Of a stretch of 64,000 nt of DNA, positions 28,076 through 37,871 are shown in pieces. This DNA comes from Marsupella aquatica (taxonomy: Eukaryota; Marchantiophyta): assembly GCA_973895155.1 (NCBI GenBank), contig OZ316893.1, positions 25,792,001-25,856,000 on the forward strand, read 5' to 3'. Under the pieces are notes generated by a model. The model made no database searches, was not told the origin of the DNA, and saw only the letters and a program-made list of their open reading frames with translations. How positions within the stretch are numbered: the stretch's first letter is position 1; each line of letters starts with the position of its first letter. Made by a program: the position numbers and the translations under genes.

Positions 28076-28780
28076 TAAGGGTTGAAGCAGCCAAAATATG
28101 ACTAGTTGGTCAAACTGACCAAAACTTCTAGGAGCACACTTTGAGAGGTACATTTTCATGTTTAACCCGGATTTTTGGTGAGATCTTTGGGATTTATTTA
28201 CAGACCCCCATGGGAGGTGCTTTGCAGATTCCTTGGCTCCACATGCAACCACATGAGCATTCTCTGTCACAAACAAGGAAATCTATGTTTGTGGCAACAC
28301 ATTTGAGGCCGCCAAAAATGGTGGAACTTGGAAACCATAAAAATGCCATTAACAACAAAGAAAAGGTAAGAAAATACCACCAATAAACCATTGAATTTTT
28401 TAGATCAACGGATGGCTTCCAAGGAGAAACCCTGAGAAAATGGGTGTAAACCTTGGAAACAACAATTGAACCACAAAACAACTAACATTGTCTCAGTCTT
28501 CAATTTACACATTCCATGTGCCAGTTCTAGCAGTACCTCATTTTACTGTACATTTGATGCAGCAGGACTCCTGGCAGAACCCACACACATTGTGCAGGCC
28601 CGTGCCAAATGCAGACCATGTGAAAACCCCCTATGAACTTGTGAAACCTAGAGCCTCAAACCTATTGGGAGAAAATGCCAAAACGTTGAATGAGGTTTAC
28701 TAAAAGGAAGGCATTCACACATCAATGTCTTCAATTCACAATTACCCTAATCTTCCAGTTTGCACAATGCGGTAATCAGC
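28076..28780. other. spacer with no recognised gene
   Basis: Short ORFs on both strands (for example 28141-28386 and 28194-28481, which are antisense to each other) match nothing I know. Confidence 0.35.
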
Positions 28781-29320
28781 GGTCGTCCCAACAACGACAA
28801 TGATGACCAGCAATAATGTTAAGGATTGCTCTTAGTCTTGTGACTCAAAGATTACGGCACTTAGGCTAACCACAGTTAGGGTCTTAGCTGAGGTTAGATT
28901 AGTCGTGTGTGACCTTGTATATACCAGGGCTAGTGTAAGCCGCTGGTGTGGTGTGCTTACTCATTGTAACGGAGCAACTTGAGGAAGAGGGAGAGCATGT
29001 GTGTTCGTCCACTCTTGAAGTAAAGCTTGAGTGTTCGTGTGGACGTAGCCTTGGAGAAGAGGTGAACCACGTAGAGATTGTGTCGACTATGTGTGCATGG
29101 AATGAATCATGGTTGTATGGTCGTTGCGAAAGACGTCATAGTTCAACAAATAATGCATGCAATTTGTTTGAGCACTATATGTGGTTGAAAACCCTACAAT
29201 CATAGCTCAACCAAACAAAGTTCATGGTTCAAATCCTTATAGTCATGCTTCCCCTAGCTTTGTACAAGAACATCTCTTGCTGCCCTAGCCGTCAGCATTA
29301 TTCGGAATCATGTCTGTCGC
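28780..29320 (+). mobile_element. possible LTR-like fragment
   Basis: TGTTAAGGATTG near 28815 could be an LTR start. A TATATA core follows near 28918, and then a run of TGTGTTCGTCC/GTGTTCGTGTGG-like text. It resembles the promoter-bearing part of a plant LTR, but no partner LTR, primer-binding site or target duplication could be found in the window. Confidence 0.25.
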
Positions 29321-29459
29321 TCCTAGAAGAGATAAAAATTCTCTAGGCTGGTAAAAATCCATTAAAAGGATGATATCCCACTCTTGTAATCTAAGATTGA
29401 TGGTAAAGTAGATCTCTAGGATAGCAAAGATTAAGAAGTGAAGAGGGGTGCTAAAATAA

Positions 29460-29820
29460 ACTTAAGTCCTAAAAAAACAAAAATTAAAAGGGTTCCAAAA
29501 ATTAATTCAAAATCTAGGTAGTACAATAGTTGCAGCTTGTTAAGGCACATTCATATAAAAATACACTACACAAAATCTGAAATTAAGGTAGATTCACCAT
29601 TATAGTTGCACCAATATTTAGAATTTAGAGGTTATTAGTGCCTCATTTGGCCTTACCCGTTGGAGATGCCAAGAAAATCTTTGCCTTTGAAAACACAAGA
29701 TTCTGCGACAAAAAAAGTCAGCCGAATGATTCAGTCGAGTCCCGTCCTTTGAAATAACTTCCTTCTGCAGGAGCATTGGCGGGAGACTCTAAACCCCAAG
29801 CCACACTCTGAAAGGTAGAA
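29460..29820. repeat. dispersed-repeat copies related to 690-860 and 30510-30645
   Basis: 29460-29620 shares ordered blocks with 690-860 (see there). 29630-29815 shares TTAGTGCCTCATTTG, CAGTCGAGTCC, CCTTTGAAATAACTTCCTTC-like text and GCAGGAGCATTGGCGG-like text with 30510-30645 just left of the copia element. These are diverged copies of one or two repeat families. Confidence 0.5.
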
Positions 29821-30049
29821 TGATTCACCATTAGGGCGTCTCATATGTAAAACAACAGGCACCTCACGGTTGCGCACGAGGCAGTCGGGAGCACGGCAAC
29901 AAGGTACAATTGGGCAATTATTTTTGGGGGTACAAAAAAATGAGAGTCCTCACAACACCCAGGTTTAATCTGACGGGCAAGTTTATGGCTTGCCGGGCAC
30001 ATAAAATAGTCAAATGACGGTCCCAAAATGGTCAGTTTGACGTATATTC

Positions 30050-30265
30050 TTTGATATTCCCCCAGACTCCCCTGGTCCCCGGACTCCTGACCCGACCCGG
30101 CTCCCAGCCCGCCTGGGACCCCGCTTCAGCCCGGACCAGACCCGGCCTCCCGAACCACTCCCTGGCCTCCCGAACCCTTCCCGAACCCCTCCCCAACCTC
30201 CCAAACCCCTCCGGAACTCCTACCAAAATGTCTTCCGGGCCTCCCGAATCCCTCCCGAACCCCGA
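30050..30265. other. C-rich, CCCGAACCC-like low-complexity island
   Basis: About 210 bases are dominated by repeats such as CCTCCCGAACCC and CCCGACCCGGCTCC, in sharp contrast to the AT-rich flanks. The flanking sequence on both sides carries GACGGGCAAG (near 29970 and 30320). No promoter or gene could be tied to it. Confidence 0.5.
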
Positions 30266-30395
30266 CTCCGGGAGACCAGTTTATGTATTTACGGTTTGAC
30301 GGGAAAAATCCCCCAATTTGACGGGCAAGCTCAAACCGAGCAACTCTGAAATGGGGGCCTTCTAGTATCCCAAGTGTGAATGGTCAGGCCTCGCA

Positions 30396-30663
30396 ATGGG
30401 TGCCCTTCCAGTCATGATTGATGTCCTAATCACAACACGCCAGGGGCGCCGTCAAAGCAAAAAAATGAGCCTATTTAATACCGTCAAAATTTATAATTTA
30501 ATCTTTTCAGACTTTATTAGTGCCTCATTTGACCTTAACCGTTGCAAAAAAAAGTCCCCCGAAGCATACAGTCGAGTCCAGTCCTTCGAAATGACTTCCT
30601 TCTACAGGAGCATCGGCGGAGACTCGAAGCCACACTCGGTTGAGGAAAAATGGACTTTAGTTC
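30396..30663 (+). pseudogene. left part of an unknown ORF interrupted by the copia insertion
   Basis: Not recognised. An open frame from ATG 30396 runs 89 codons plus one base up to the copia target site. After removal of the element and one copy of the 5-bp target duplication it would continue in frame at 36375 to the stop at 36587-36589 (about 160 codons). Part of it (30510-30645) is a repeat also present at 29630-29815, so it is more likely a transposon remnant than a host gene. Confidence 0.3.
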
Positions 30664-30962
30664 TGTTGGTGTTGGAGACAATCTCTAATATGAGAGAACT
30701 GTATTCAGAACGTAGCAAAGGGCGAAATAAGTAGAGCCGGAGAGGGCCAGACTTGGCGGAAGATCAACGGATCTCCAGATGAAGCTAAGATCTAACAGCT
30801 ATGTAAGCTACCGTAAAGTATGCACAACAGACATGAGACTTGTTCCGTCTGATCTATGAAATCTGTGTCTAATCCTAATCTGATCTACAAGTAATCTAAA
30901 TCACAGGATTACTGTCTGGTTCTGTCGCTACCTAACTTGCGAGTACTCAGTAAGTTCCAACA
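30664..30962 (-). repeat. 3' LTR of the copia element
   Basis: 299 bp, bounded by TGTTGG and CCAACA in plus orientation. It differs from the other LTR at scattered single positions, including its last bases (TTCCAACA here, TTCCGACA in the partner). Confidence 0.95.
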
Positions 30963-30975
30963 CCCCCTCTCGAGG
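30963..30975 (-). promoter_or_regulatory. polypurine tract
   Basis: On the minus strand this reads CCTCGAGAGGGGG immediately before the 3' LTR, which is the position and composition expected for the plus-strand DNA primer of a retrotransposon. Confidence 0.8.
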
Positions 30976-31030
30976 AAGTAAGGGAGGATAGAACCTGACA
31001 CGTTAAGCTTACTAATGAATAGATCAAAAA

Positions 31031-31453
31031 ATGTCGGTCCGCCAAGCTCTACTGATAGGCGCAAGTGTAAGCGTGGAAGTATTGGGGCAGGTCTTTCGAG
31101 TGTTGCATGTTGGTTGCAGCAAGTTGGCAGTGTGGATTCGTGCGCTGCAGTTGGTTGACGAGGAGGTGAAGAATGAGCCGATATTGGGTGTTGTTGGACC
31201 ATCATCACCTGTGATTCTAGGTGGATCTTTGCCGCAGCCCCATGATGACAATTTTGGAGCGATGGTGCTTGCACCTCGGTCCCCCTCTGGAACAGAAATT
31301 CGGACGGCTAGTGATATCGGTGAGGGGCTGGTGATGCATAAGCGCCATTTTTATGCTGTCGCAGTTGGTCATCAGCCAGGAATTTACAATTCATGGGCGG
31401 ATGCAAACAGGCAGGTTAGCGGATACCCTGGAAATTGTCATCAAGCTTTTTGA
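31031..31453 (+). CDS. antisense ORF in copia 3' region with RNase H1/viroplasmin-type hybrid-binding motif
   Basis: 140 codons on the strand opposite to gag-pol, lying between the end of pol and the 3' LTR. The last ~35 residues (about 105-140) read HFYAVAVGHQPGIYNSW, then ADANRQVSGYPGNCHQAF. This matches the pattern FYAVxxGxxPGIYxSWxxAxxQVxGYxGxxxxxF of the hybrid-binding domain shared by eukaryotic RNase H1 and caulimovirus viroplasmin (PF01693 type), which binds RNA-DNA hybrids. The TGA at 31451-31453 falls inside the motif: the next codons in the same frame read TRQEAEFFL, the usual end of the domain, so the stop is probably a mutation. Residues 1-104 match nothing I know. Whether it is expressed is unknown; antisense extra ORFs occur in some plant LTR elements. 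Confidence 0.6.
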   Translation: MSVRQALLIGASVSVEVLGQVFRVLHVGCSKLAVWIRALQLVDEEVKNEPILGVVGPSSPVILGGSLPQPHDDNFGAMVLAPRSPSGTEIRTASDIGEGLVMHKRHFYAVAVGHQPGIYNSWADANRQVSGYPGNCHQAF

Positions 31454-31530
31454 ACTCGGCAAGAGGCAGAATTTTTCCTTGCTTGACACAGAGCAAGCGG
31501 AGTGTAGGCGAGACAACTTGAGAGTAGTGG

Positions 31531-32769
31531 TTATGTCTTGAATTGTGCCGATGAAGCAGATTTTACCCCAATAAACTGTCGATGTTTTTCAAATTTGATC
31601 CGAGAAAGAGGTTTCGTTAGTAGATCTGCTGGATTGTCTGTGGTGTTGATATATGACAGCGTAATTTCCCCTTCCAACACCCTTTCACAGATGAAGTGGT
31701 GTTTCCCTTCTATGTGTTTCGTCCGTGCATGGAAAATAGGATTTTTGGCCAATTTAATGGAACCTTGATTATCACAATGCAAATGAACGTCTAATAAAGT
31801 TGGAAGAGAGGCATGAGCAAGGTCAGTATGTATGGAAGGGTTGGAAAGACCGATGGGTACCGTGAGGATGGAGTTGTGGTTGAGTTCCAGGAGTAGCTGG
31901 CGTAGATGAACTGCTTCCTTGGCCCCTTCAGAGAGCGCTTTGTACTCAGCCTCCGTGGTGCTATCAGAAATGGTAGATTGGAGCTTGCTAGACCACAAAA
32001 TAGGACCAGTGGAGAGTTGAATTAAGTATGCTCCTCGGGAGCGACGTGTATCAGTACAACCAAGGAAGTTGGCGTCAGTGAATCCTTGGAGGAGTGTTTT
32101 GGTGGAACGTTGAAAATGAATACCAAAATCTGTGGTGCCCTTTAAGTAGCGTAAAATATGTTTCACAGACTCCCAGTGGCGTTGTTGTGGGTTAGACATG
32201 TATCGACTGACGACACCCACAGCGTATGCAATGTCTGGGCGAGTATGCATGAGAAAGATTAGCTTGCCGACTGCATGACAATATTCAGTCACGTCAATAG
32301 AAGGTGTGCCAGTTTGGCTTGTGAGAATGTGTCCCTCAGGAATTGGAACGTGCTCGGTTCGGGAGTCATTCATACCAAATTCCTGAACCAGTGCTTCACA
32401 GTAAGACGTTTGGTGTAGAATAAGACCCGTCGAAGTGCGGCAGAACTCAATACCAAGATATTTCTGAGCCAGACCAAGATCCTTCATGTGGTAACGTTGT
32501 TGGAGATGAGCCTTGACTGATGTGATTTGGTCGGGATTACTTCCAGTGATTAGCAAGTCGTCGACATAGAGCATTAGAATAGTAATCTGGCCATCTTGAT
32601 GGCGGAAATAGAGGTTGGGATCAGCCAGGCTTCGAGTCCATCCTGTGGTTTGGAGATGTGAATCTATTTCCTCGTACCAGGCACGAGGAGATTGTTTTAG
32701 ACCATACAGGGACCTTCGAAGCTTGCATACCATGGATTCTTTGCCGAGAACTTCAAAACCCTGTGGCTG
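31531..32769 (-). pseudogene. copia reverse transcriptase (C-terminal part) and RNase H
   Basis: The open frame follows the TAG at 32772-32770 and ends at 31531 (400 codons from the internal Met at 32733). Landmarks: KLRRSLYGLKQSPRAWY, the catalytic YVDDLLITG, HMKDLGLAQKYLGIE, and copia-type RNase H with GFTDANFLGC, STTEAEYKAL and the terminal TKHIEGKHHFI block. The end PLSRIKFEKHRQFIGV is the typical copia C-terminus. The domains appear intact; only the upstream stop separates them from the preceding fragment. Confidence 0.92.
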
Positions 32770-33198
32770 CTACATGTAGATTTCTTCTGTGAGTGTACCA
32801 TTGAGAAAGGCTGTAACTACATCCATATGGTGTAGTTCCCATCCGTTTGAGATAGCTAGAGCAATAATGGTGCGTAGAGTAGACCATTTTACTACAGGCG
32901 CAAAGGTCTCATTATAATCAATGCCATACTTCTGCTCAAATCCCCTGGCAACCAGTCTAGCTTTAAGACGAAACCTGGTGGAATCAGGTTTGGTCCGAAA
33001 AACCCATTTTGCCGTAAGAGCCCGACGACCAGCTGGAAGATAAACAAGTTCCCATGTACCCATCTTGGTTAGGGAGGCAATTTCTTCCTGCATAGCCTTG
33101 TTCCAACCTGGATGTTTGAGAGCCTGCTCAATGGAGAGATTTTCACATTCCGGGTTGTGAGACTCAACTAAGAGAGTGCTCATATCATAGCATGCCAT
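32770..33198 (-). pseudogene. copia reverse transcriptase (N-terminal part)
   Basis: 142 codons with WNKAMQEEIASL, WELVYLPAGRRAL, KWVFRTKPD and the KARLVARGFEQKYGIDY block, then DVVTAFLNGTLTEEIYM, ending in TAG. The frame continues after the TAG as QPQGFEV, normal copia sequence, so the stop replaces one codon, most simply CAG. The fragment is in a different frame from the integrase ORF, and the two overlap near 33180-33198, which marks a frameshift. Confidence 0.92.
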
Positions 33199-35012
33199 GG
33201 GGGAGGATGATGAGGTCGAAGAGAATGACGAATTGCAGCAGGTCTAGGTGGAGGAAGCACTAGTTGGTCTAAGGCGGCATCGATGGGAGGCACAACATCA
33301 AGTGGGACTTGTTCAGGGTCAGCAACAGGTACAACATCGAATGGGGCTTCTGCAGGGCCAACAGCTGGAATATTTTCCCCCTCTGGGACGATAGGCCCGG
33401 GAACAACTGGTTGTTGTACGTGGTCTGGAGTGAATAGGAAATCAAAGAGATCGGAAGCAAGAGTGGGAGTAGAGTTGAGCAGTCCCATTTTGTTCTCATC
33501 AAATGTAACATCTCTAGAAATTATGATACGATTACGGGTAGCATCAAAGCATCGATATGCTTTGGAGTTGTCATCATAGCCCAAGAGTGTAGTGGAAATG
33601 GCCTTGGGACCAAGTTTAGTCCTCATGGAAGCAAGAATAAGTACGTAGGCCTGACAACCAAGAATGCGAAGATGATTGAGATCGGGCTTTGTACCGTGGA
33701 GAGCTTCATATGGAGTTGTTCGGGACAATGCCTTTGTTTCGGACCGATTTTGAAGATAATTGGCAGCGCGAACGGCCTCAGTCCATAAGGTTGGAGCGAA
33801 GCCAGAACTGATGAGGAGTGTGCGGGCAGCTTCAAGGAGTGTGCGATTTTTCCGCTCCGCAACTCCATTTTGATGTGGAGTGTGTGAAACCGTGAGCTGT
33901 CTTCTGATGCCGTGAGTTTTGCAGAACTCCAGAAATTCAGTGGACATGTATTCGCCTCCACGGTCAAAACAAAGACATCCAATTGTTGTTGAAAATTGGT
34001 TTTCAACCATCGCTTTGAATTGTTTGAAGGTACCAAATTTTTGGCTTTTCTGTGAGAGAAAATATACCCACGTAGACCGAGAAAAATCGTCAATAAGAGT
34101 GAGAATATACTTGGAGGAACTCGGACTTTGAAGGGGACCACATAAATCGGAGTGGACAAGCTGTAGCGGTTGAGATGATCGAGACATCGATTGCTTGGGA
34201 ACCTTCTCGCGATGATGCTTGCCCATCACGCAGGGCTCACAGATACGTTTGACCCGAGGAAGGTTGGGAAGACCCGTAACCATGGAGGTCTGAGACATGT
34301 GGTGAATCATCTGATGATTTACGTGTCCTAGACATTGGTGCCAAAGATGCATTGGATCTTGATGGAAAGCTTGAGCAGTGATCGTTGGGCCGGACTGGGA
34401 GACTTCAATAGCGAGAATTGGTGCAGCCTGTAGTAGGTGTCGGTGTTGTTGCACACGGGAGAGAGAACAAATCGTGGAGACAGCAGGAAGATGTTGTCGC
34501 AACTTGTAGAGTTTGGTCCTGGGTTCTCGATGGCCCCGCAGGAAGATCTTCCGTGGGTTGTCTTTGTCATACACCAAACATGACTTGGAGTTGAACAGAA
34601 CTAAATGACTAGCATCTGTGAGGGACCCAACCGAGAGAAGGTTGCGTTGCAACCCCGGGACATACAAAACCTTAGGAATATTTTTATTCTCATCAACAGA
34701 AATGCTGCCCTGGCCAGCTACGGTGAGCTTATTGCCACTGGCAGTAACTACAGAACTAGAGCGATTTTTAGTTGCCAATTTGCGAAACACGGTGTTATCA
34801 CTACTCACGTGAGTGGTTGCTCCTGAATCTAAGATCCAAGCAGTAGAGCTATGGCTAGTGTCGACTTCGGTGAAGTTGGCCTCAATTGGTTCACCTTCAT
34901 CGGTTGCATAGAAGTCATCGTCTTCAGCATCTGCATTAGCGATTGGAGGGTTAGTTTCCACCATGTTGACCAGTCGGTGATGGCGGTTGGCTTGGATATC
35001 TGCAGCTTTAAG
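33180..35012 (-). pseudogene. copia protease-integrase fragment of pol
   Basis: Open from just after the gag TAG to the frameshift (594 codons from Met 34964). Protease: AWILDSGATTHVSSD (catalytic DSG). Integrase: HHCC zinc domain (LWHQCLGHVNHQMI and ICEPCVMGKHH), then the core acidic triad in LVHSDLCGPL, CFDRGGEYMS and HQNGVAERKNRTLLE. A proline-rich linker (about 33230-33450) joins it to RT. The 34 bases or so between the TAG and Met 34964 are in the same frame, supporting an originally single gag-pol ORF. Confidence 0.92.
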
Positions 35013-35813
35013 CTACAGATCAGCAATCTGCTCTTCGATCTTCTTGAGGTCACAAGCTGCTTCCCAATGGCCAGGCTTGTTGCAGTAGTTGCAGTTGTCG
35101 GGTCTACGTCCACGTCCACGTTCAGCATGAGGGCGAGGATGACGGAAATTCGGATTTGCTCGTGGCTGATAGTGCCTGCCATCGCGGGGGTGAGAGCGTC
35201 CCCTTCCTCTGCCAAAGGTGTGTGTTATGGCCATAGCCTCCTCAGATGTTTCAATTTGTTTCCCCTTCTTCCAGTACTCTTCTGATTGAAGTCGTTCAAT
35301 CAGGTTCGAGAATGATGGCTTTGGTGTGCGAGAAAGCTCAGCTCCGAACATTGACACAAACGGGCTCCAGCTGAGTGGCAGTCCTCTGAGTACAATGTGG
35401 ATCAGTCTGGTTTCATCGACCTTGGCGTTGATACTTGCTAGGTGTCCAGCAAGTTCGTTGACTGTGTTGATGTAAGCCTCGACTGAGCCACCTTCGCTCA
35501 GCTTGATGCTCTGGAGTTTCTGCTCCAATAGGAGCTGGCGCTGCAAGAGGTCTCCTCCGAACCTTTGCTGAAAATGTTCCCAGCACTTTGTTGGGTCATC
35601 TGAGTACTTATCGACAGTGGGTAGGAATTTTGGCTTCACTGTAGCTGCCAAAATGGAGATGGCCCTGACTTTCTTCTTCTTGATTTCGGCGGTAGTGAGA
35701 TTCGCTCCTCCGTCAACTATGTTGCCATTGGCGTCAGGCTTGACACCGAAGTTGAGCTCTTCGAACAGATCATCCCGCCTCAGGAAGTTCTTAACTATAA
35801 TGGACCAGGTCAT
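35013..35813 (-). pseudogene. copia gag (capsid/nucleocapsid)
   Basis: 266 codons from Met 35813. A capsid-like region (FEELNFGVKPD, CWEHFQQRFGG, SVEAYINTVNELAGHLA, VLRGLPLSW) is followed by an Arg/Gly/His-rich stretch and one zinc knuckle, CNYCNKPGHWEAAC (CX2CX4HX4C). The conserved gag start motif LDGxxNxxxW begins upstream of Met 35813 in the same frame (KLDGSANHMTW), so the real start lay further upstream; an in-frame TAG at 35858-35856 or an indel has damaged it. The frame ends in TAG at 35015-35013 and continues in frame into the protease region. Confidence 0.9.
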
Positions 35814-36055
35814 GTGATTAGCTGAGCCGTCAAGCTTATCGACTCGTGGAACGTCCTAAGTAGTTCCATATTCACCTTCAGATTTAAACAACAACTCGAT
35901 CTAAATGACTAAGGAATTCTCACTAAGTCTATACTGATTTGAGTCTATGACTAGCTACGCAGTATCAATAACTCAGGGAAGTTCTCAACCTGATTACTAT
36001 ACTACTTCTGCTTCTAAGTGCTAGAGAGTTTAGACGCAGCTAAACTATCAGAGAT

Positions 36056-36070
36056 CCTGCTCTCATACCA
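36056..36070 (-). promoter_or_regulatory. primer-binding site for initiator tRNA-Met
   Basis: Directly inside the 5' LTR the minus strand reads TGGTATGAGAGCAGG. It equals the complement of the plant initiator tRNA-Met 3' end (TGGTATCAGAGCAGG) except for one base, as is usual for plant Ty1/copia elements. Confidence 0.9.
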
Positions 36071-36369
36071 TGTTGGTGTTGGAGACAATCCCTAATATGA
36101 GAGAACTGTATTCAGAACGTAGCAGAGGGCGAAATAAGTAGAGCCGGAGAGGGCCAGACTTGGCGGAAGATCAACGGATCTCCAGATGAAGCTAAGATCT
36201 AACAGCTATGTAAGCTACCCTAAAGTATGCACAACAGACATGAGACTTGTTCCGTCTGATCTATGAAATCTGTGTCTAATCCTAATCTGATCTAAGAGTA
36301 ATCTAAATCACAGGATTACTGTCTGGTTCTGTCGCTAACTAACTTGCGAGTAGTCAGTAACTTCCGACA
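36071..36369 (-). repeat. 5' LTR of the copia element
   Basis: 299 bp, carrying the element's promoter by position. It ends next to the AGTTC target duplication at 36370-36374. Confidence 0.95.
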
Positions 36370-36374
36370 AGTTC

Positions 36375-36589
36375 GTGATCACTCTGGTGCATTTGCCACT
36401 TGGGCAAACGCTGTCAGCGAGCATGGAGTCCGAATTCCGAAGCCTGGAGAGCAGCTACTTTTCAAGCGAGCCATTCACTTACACTGTCTTGTACCGGAAA
36501 CCAAGAGAAGAGACAGACCTGTTGAGAATCCGTCAAATTTTTTAACGTTAAAATCAACTGCTGTACTGCCAACATCGTCACACGGGTGA
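36375..36589 (+). pseudogene. right part of the unknown ORF split by copia
   Basis: Continues the frame of 30396-30663 after excision of the element: ends at TGA 36587-36589. Readable blocks include HSGAFATWANAVSEHG and PKPGEQLLFKRAIHLH. No family recognised. Confidence 0.3.
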
Positions 36590-37871
36590 GAGATTTCTGC
36601 TCCTGTACCTGAGTAGACGACACTTGCGTGCACAGAAATCGACGCAATTCCATACGTGCATTCTCTTGAAATGGCAAATTCGACATTCCGCAGAGATTGA
36701 CGCACTTTTTTCATTCTCAGGAGAAACCGGTCACACACTTCGGGCACAGATTCCAGGACGAGAACAGAGATGGAGGTAACAGGAGATACGGTCGGGATTC
36801 CCGTGTGACGTTTGGGCAATTTCATACTTCTGTCTGCATTGTCCCTGTTCGTGACACAGATATTTGAGTGTTCAATACGACATCCTCTGTACTTGTCTCT
36901 CGTACAAGTGAAAGGCTCCTTCGACTTTTCTAAAGAAAAAACTCCATTCTACACTTGTCGATTTCATGTTGCGGTCCATGTGCCAAGTAATACCCAGCTA
37001 CAGGAAGCTGAAATGGTAATAGTAGTATCCACTGTTTGTCATTGATGGTGGGCCTCCGATGCATTTTGGTGTTGTGGTGGTGTTGAGCTCATCTTGGAAG
37101 CCTTGGAATTGTAACATTAGGGAGCAAGACGTGCGCTAAGGACCTGCCAGTTCTTCCGCCTCACCGACCGCAACTTTGATTACGAGCGGCATTCATTTGA
37201 TGTTGCGGTAACAAGGCTTTGATTCGAAATGATACCGAAAACTGTCGCAAAAATCACAGACGTTGGGCACTGACTCGTTTTTCCTGTCCGGTACCTTCTT
37301 GCAGGCTGAAACTCGCGTACTTGAAATCGGGTCGTTAGAAGCTTCCACTCTTGTACACCGAGGATCGGGGGTCGGGAATGGTGTGATCTCACTACTCGTT
37401 TTCGCCGGACTAGTTGAGTGAATGGTTTTGCCTTCCCAAGTGTAGGCTTTCACTGACTGCTGTGGTAAAGGAATGCTGGAGCTGTGTGATAATATCATAT
37501 AAAGTCATAATCTACAATCTTGTCTCATCCACACTCGACGTGATCTGGATACTCTGAAGTCTGAACCATGCAAAATCATGTTATGTACTGCCAAATTTGA
37601 AAACCTCACGACTTTAAACTGTTGTGCCTCCGCTCCTCCACATCGCCTAATCATCTACTGTTCACTCACAATCTGCACCCACTGGGAGTAGCCCACTACA
37701 GTATGATCACTCGACTGAGGTGCTTGCATGTATTGCGCAGCTTCAGTCTTCGAACTCCTGCAACTGATTTAAACTCCGGCCGAGCTCCCGTCGGGGTTGC
37801 TATTGCTATTTGTTTATGTAATTGCCGTTTCCTTACGGTGCCCCTCTAAATTCTTTGGATGTCAAATTGGA
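36590..37871. other. spacer with unrecognised short ORFs
   Basis: Overlapping ORFs on both strands (36475-36825 and 37193-37498 on minus, 36812-37045 on plus) show no known motif, so the coding strand cannot be chosen. Nothing else seen. Confidence 0.35.

Larger units (their letters stand above)
30664..36369 (-). mobile_element. Ty1/copia LTR retrotransposon, degenerate coding region
   Basis: A 5,706-bp element on the minus strand, complete at both ends. The LTRs (30664-30962 and 36071-36369) both start TGTTGG and end CA. The direct repeat AGTTC flanks it at 30659-30663 and 36370-36374. The order on the minus strand is 5' LTR, primer-binding site, gag, protease, integrase, reverse transcriptase, RNase H, 3' region, polypurine tract, 3' LTR, with integrase before RT as in Ty1/copia. 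The coding frame is broken by TAG at 35015-35013, a frameshift near 33198 and TAG at 32772-32770, so this copy is probably non-autonomous. The LTRs differ at roughly nine of 299 positions (about 97% identity), giving a moderately young insertion. Confidence 0.96.

Noticed and set aside
33623-34159. 178-codon minus-strand ORF
   Set aside because: Shadow frame of the copia integrase.
34851-35285. 144-codon plus-strand ORF
   Set aside because: Antisense shadow of copia gag and the gag-protease junction, with no motif, unlike the 31031-31453 antisense ORF.
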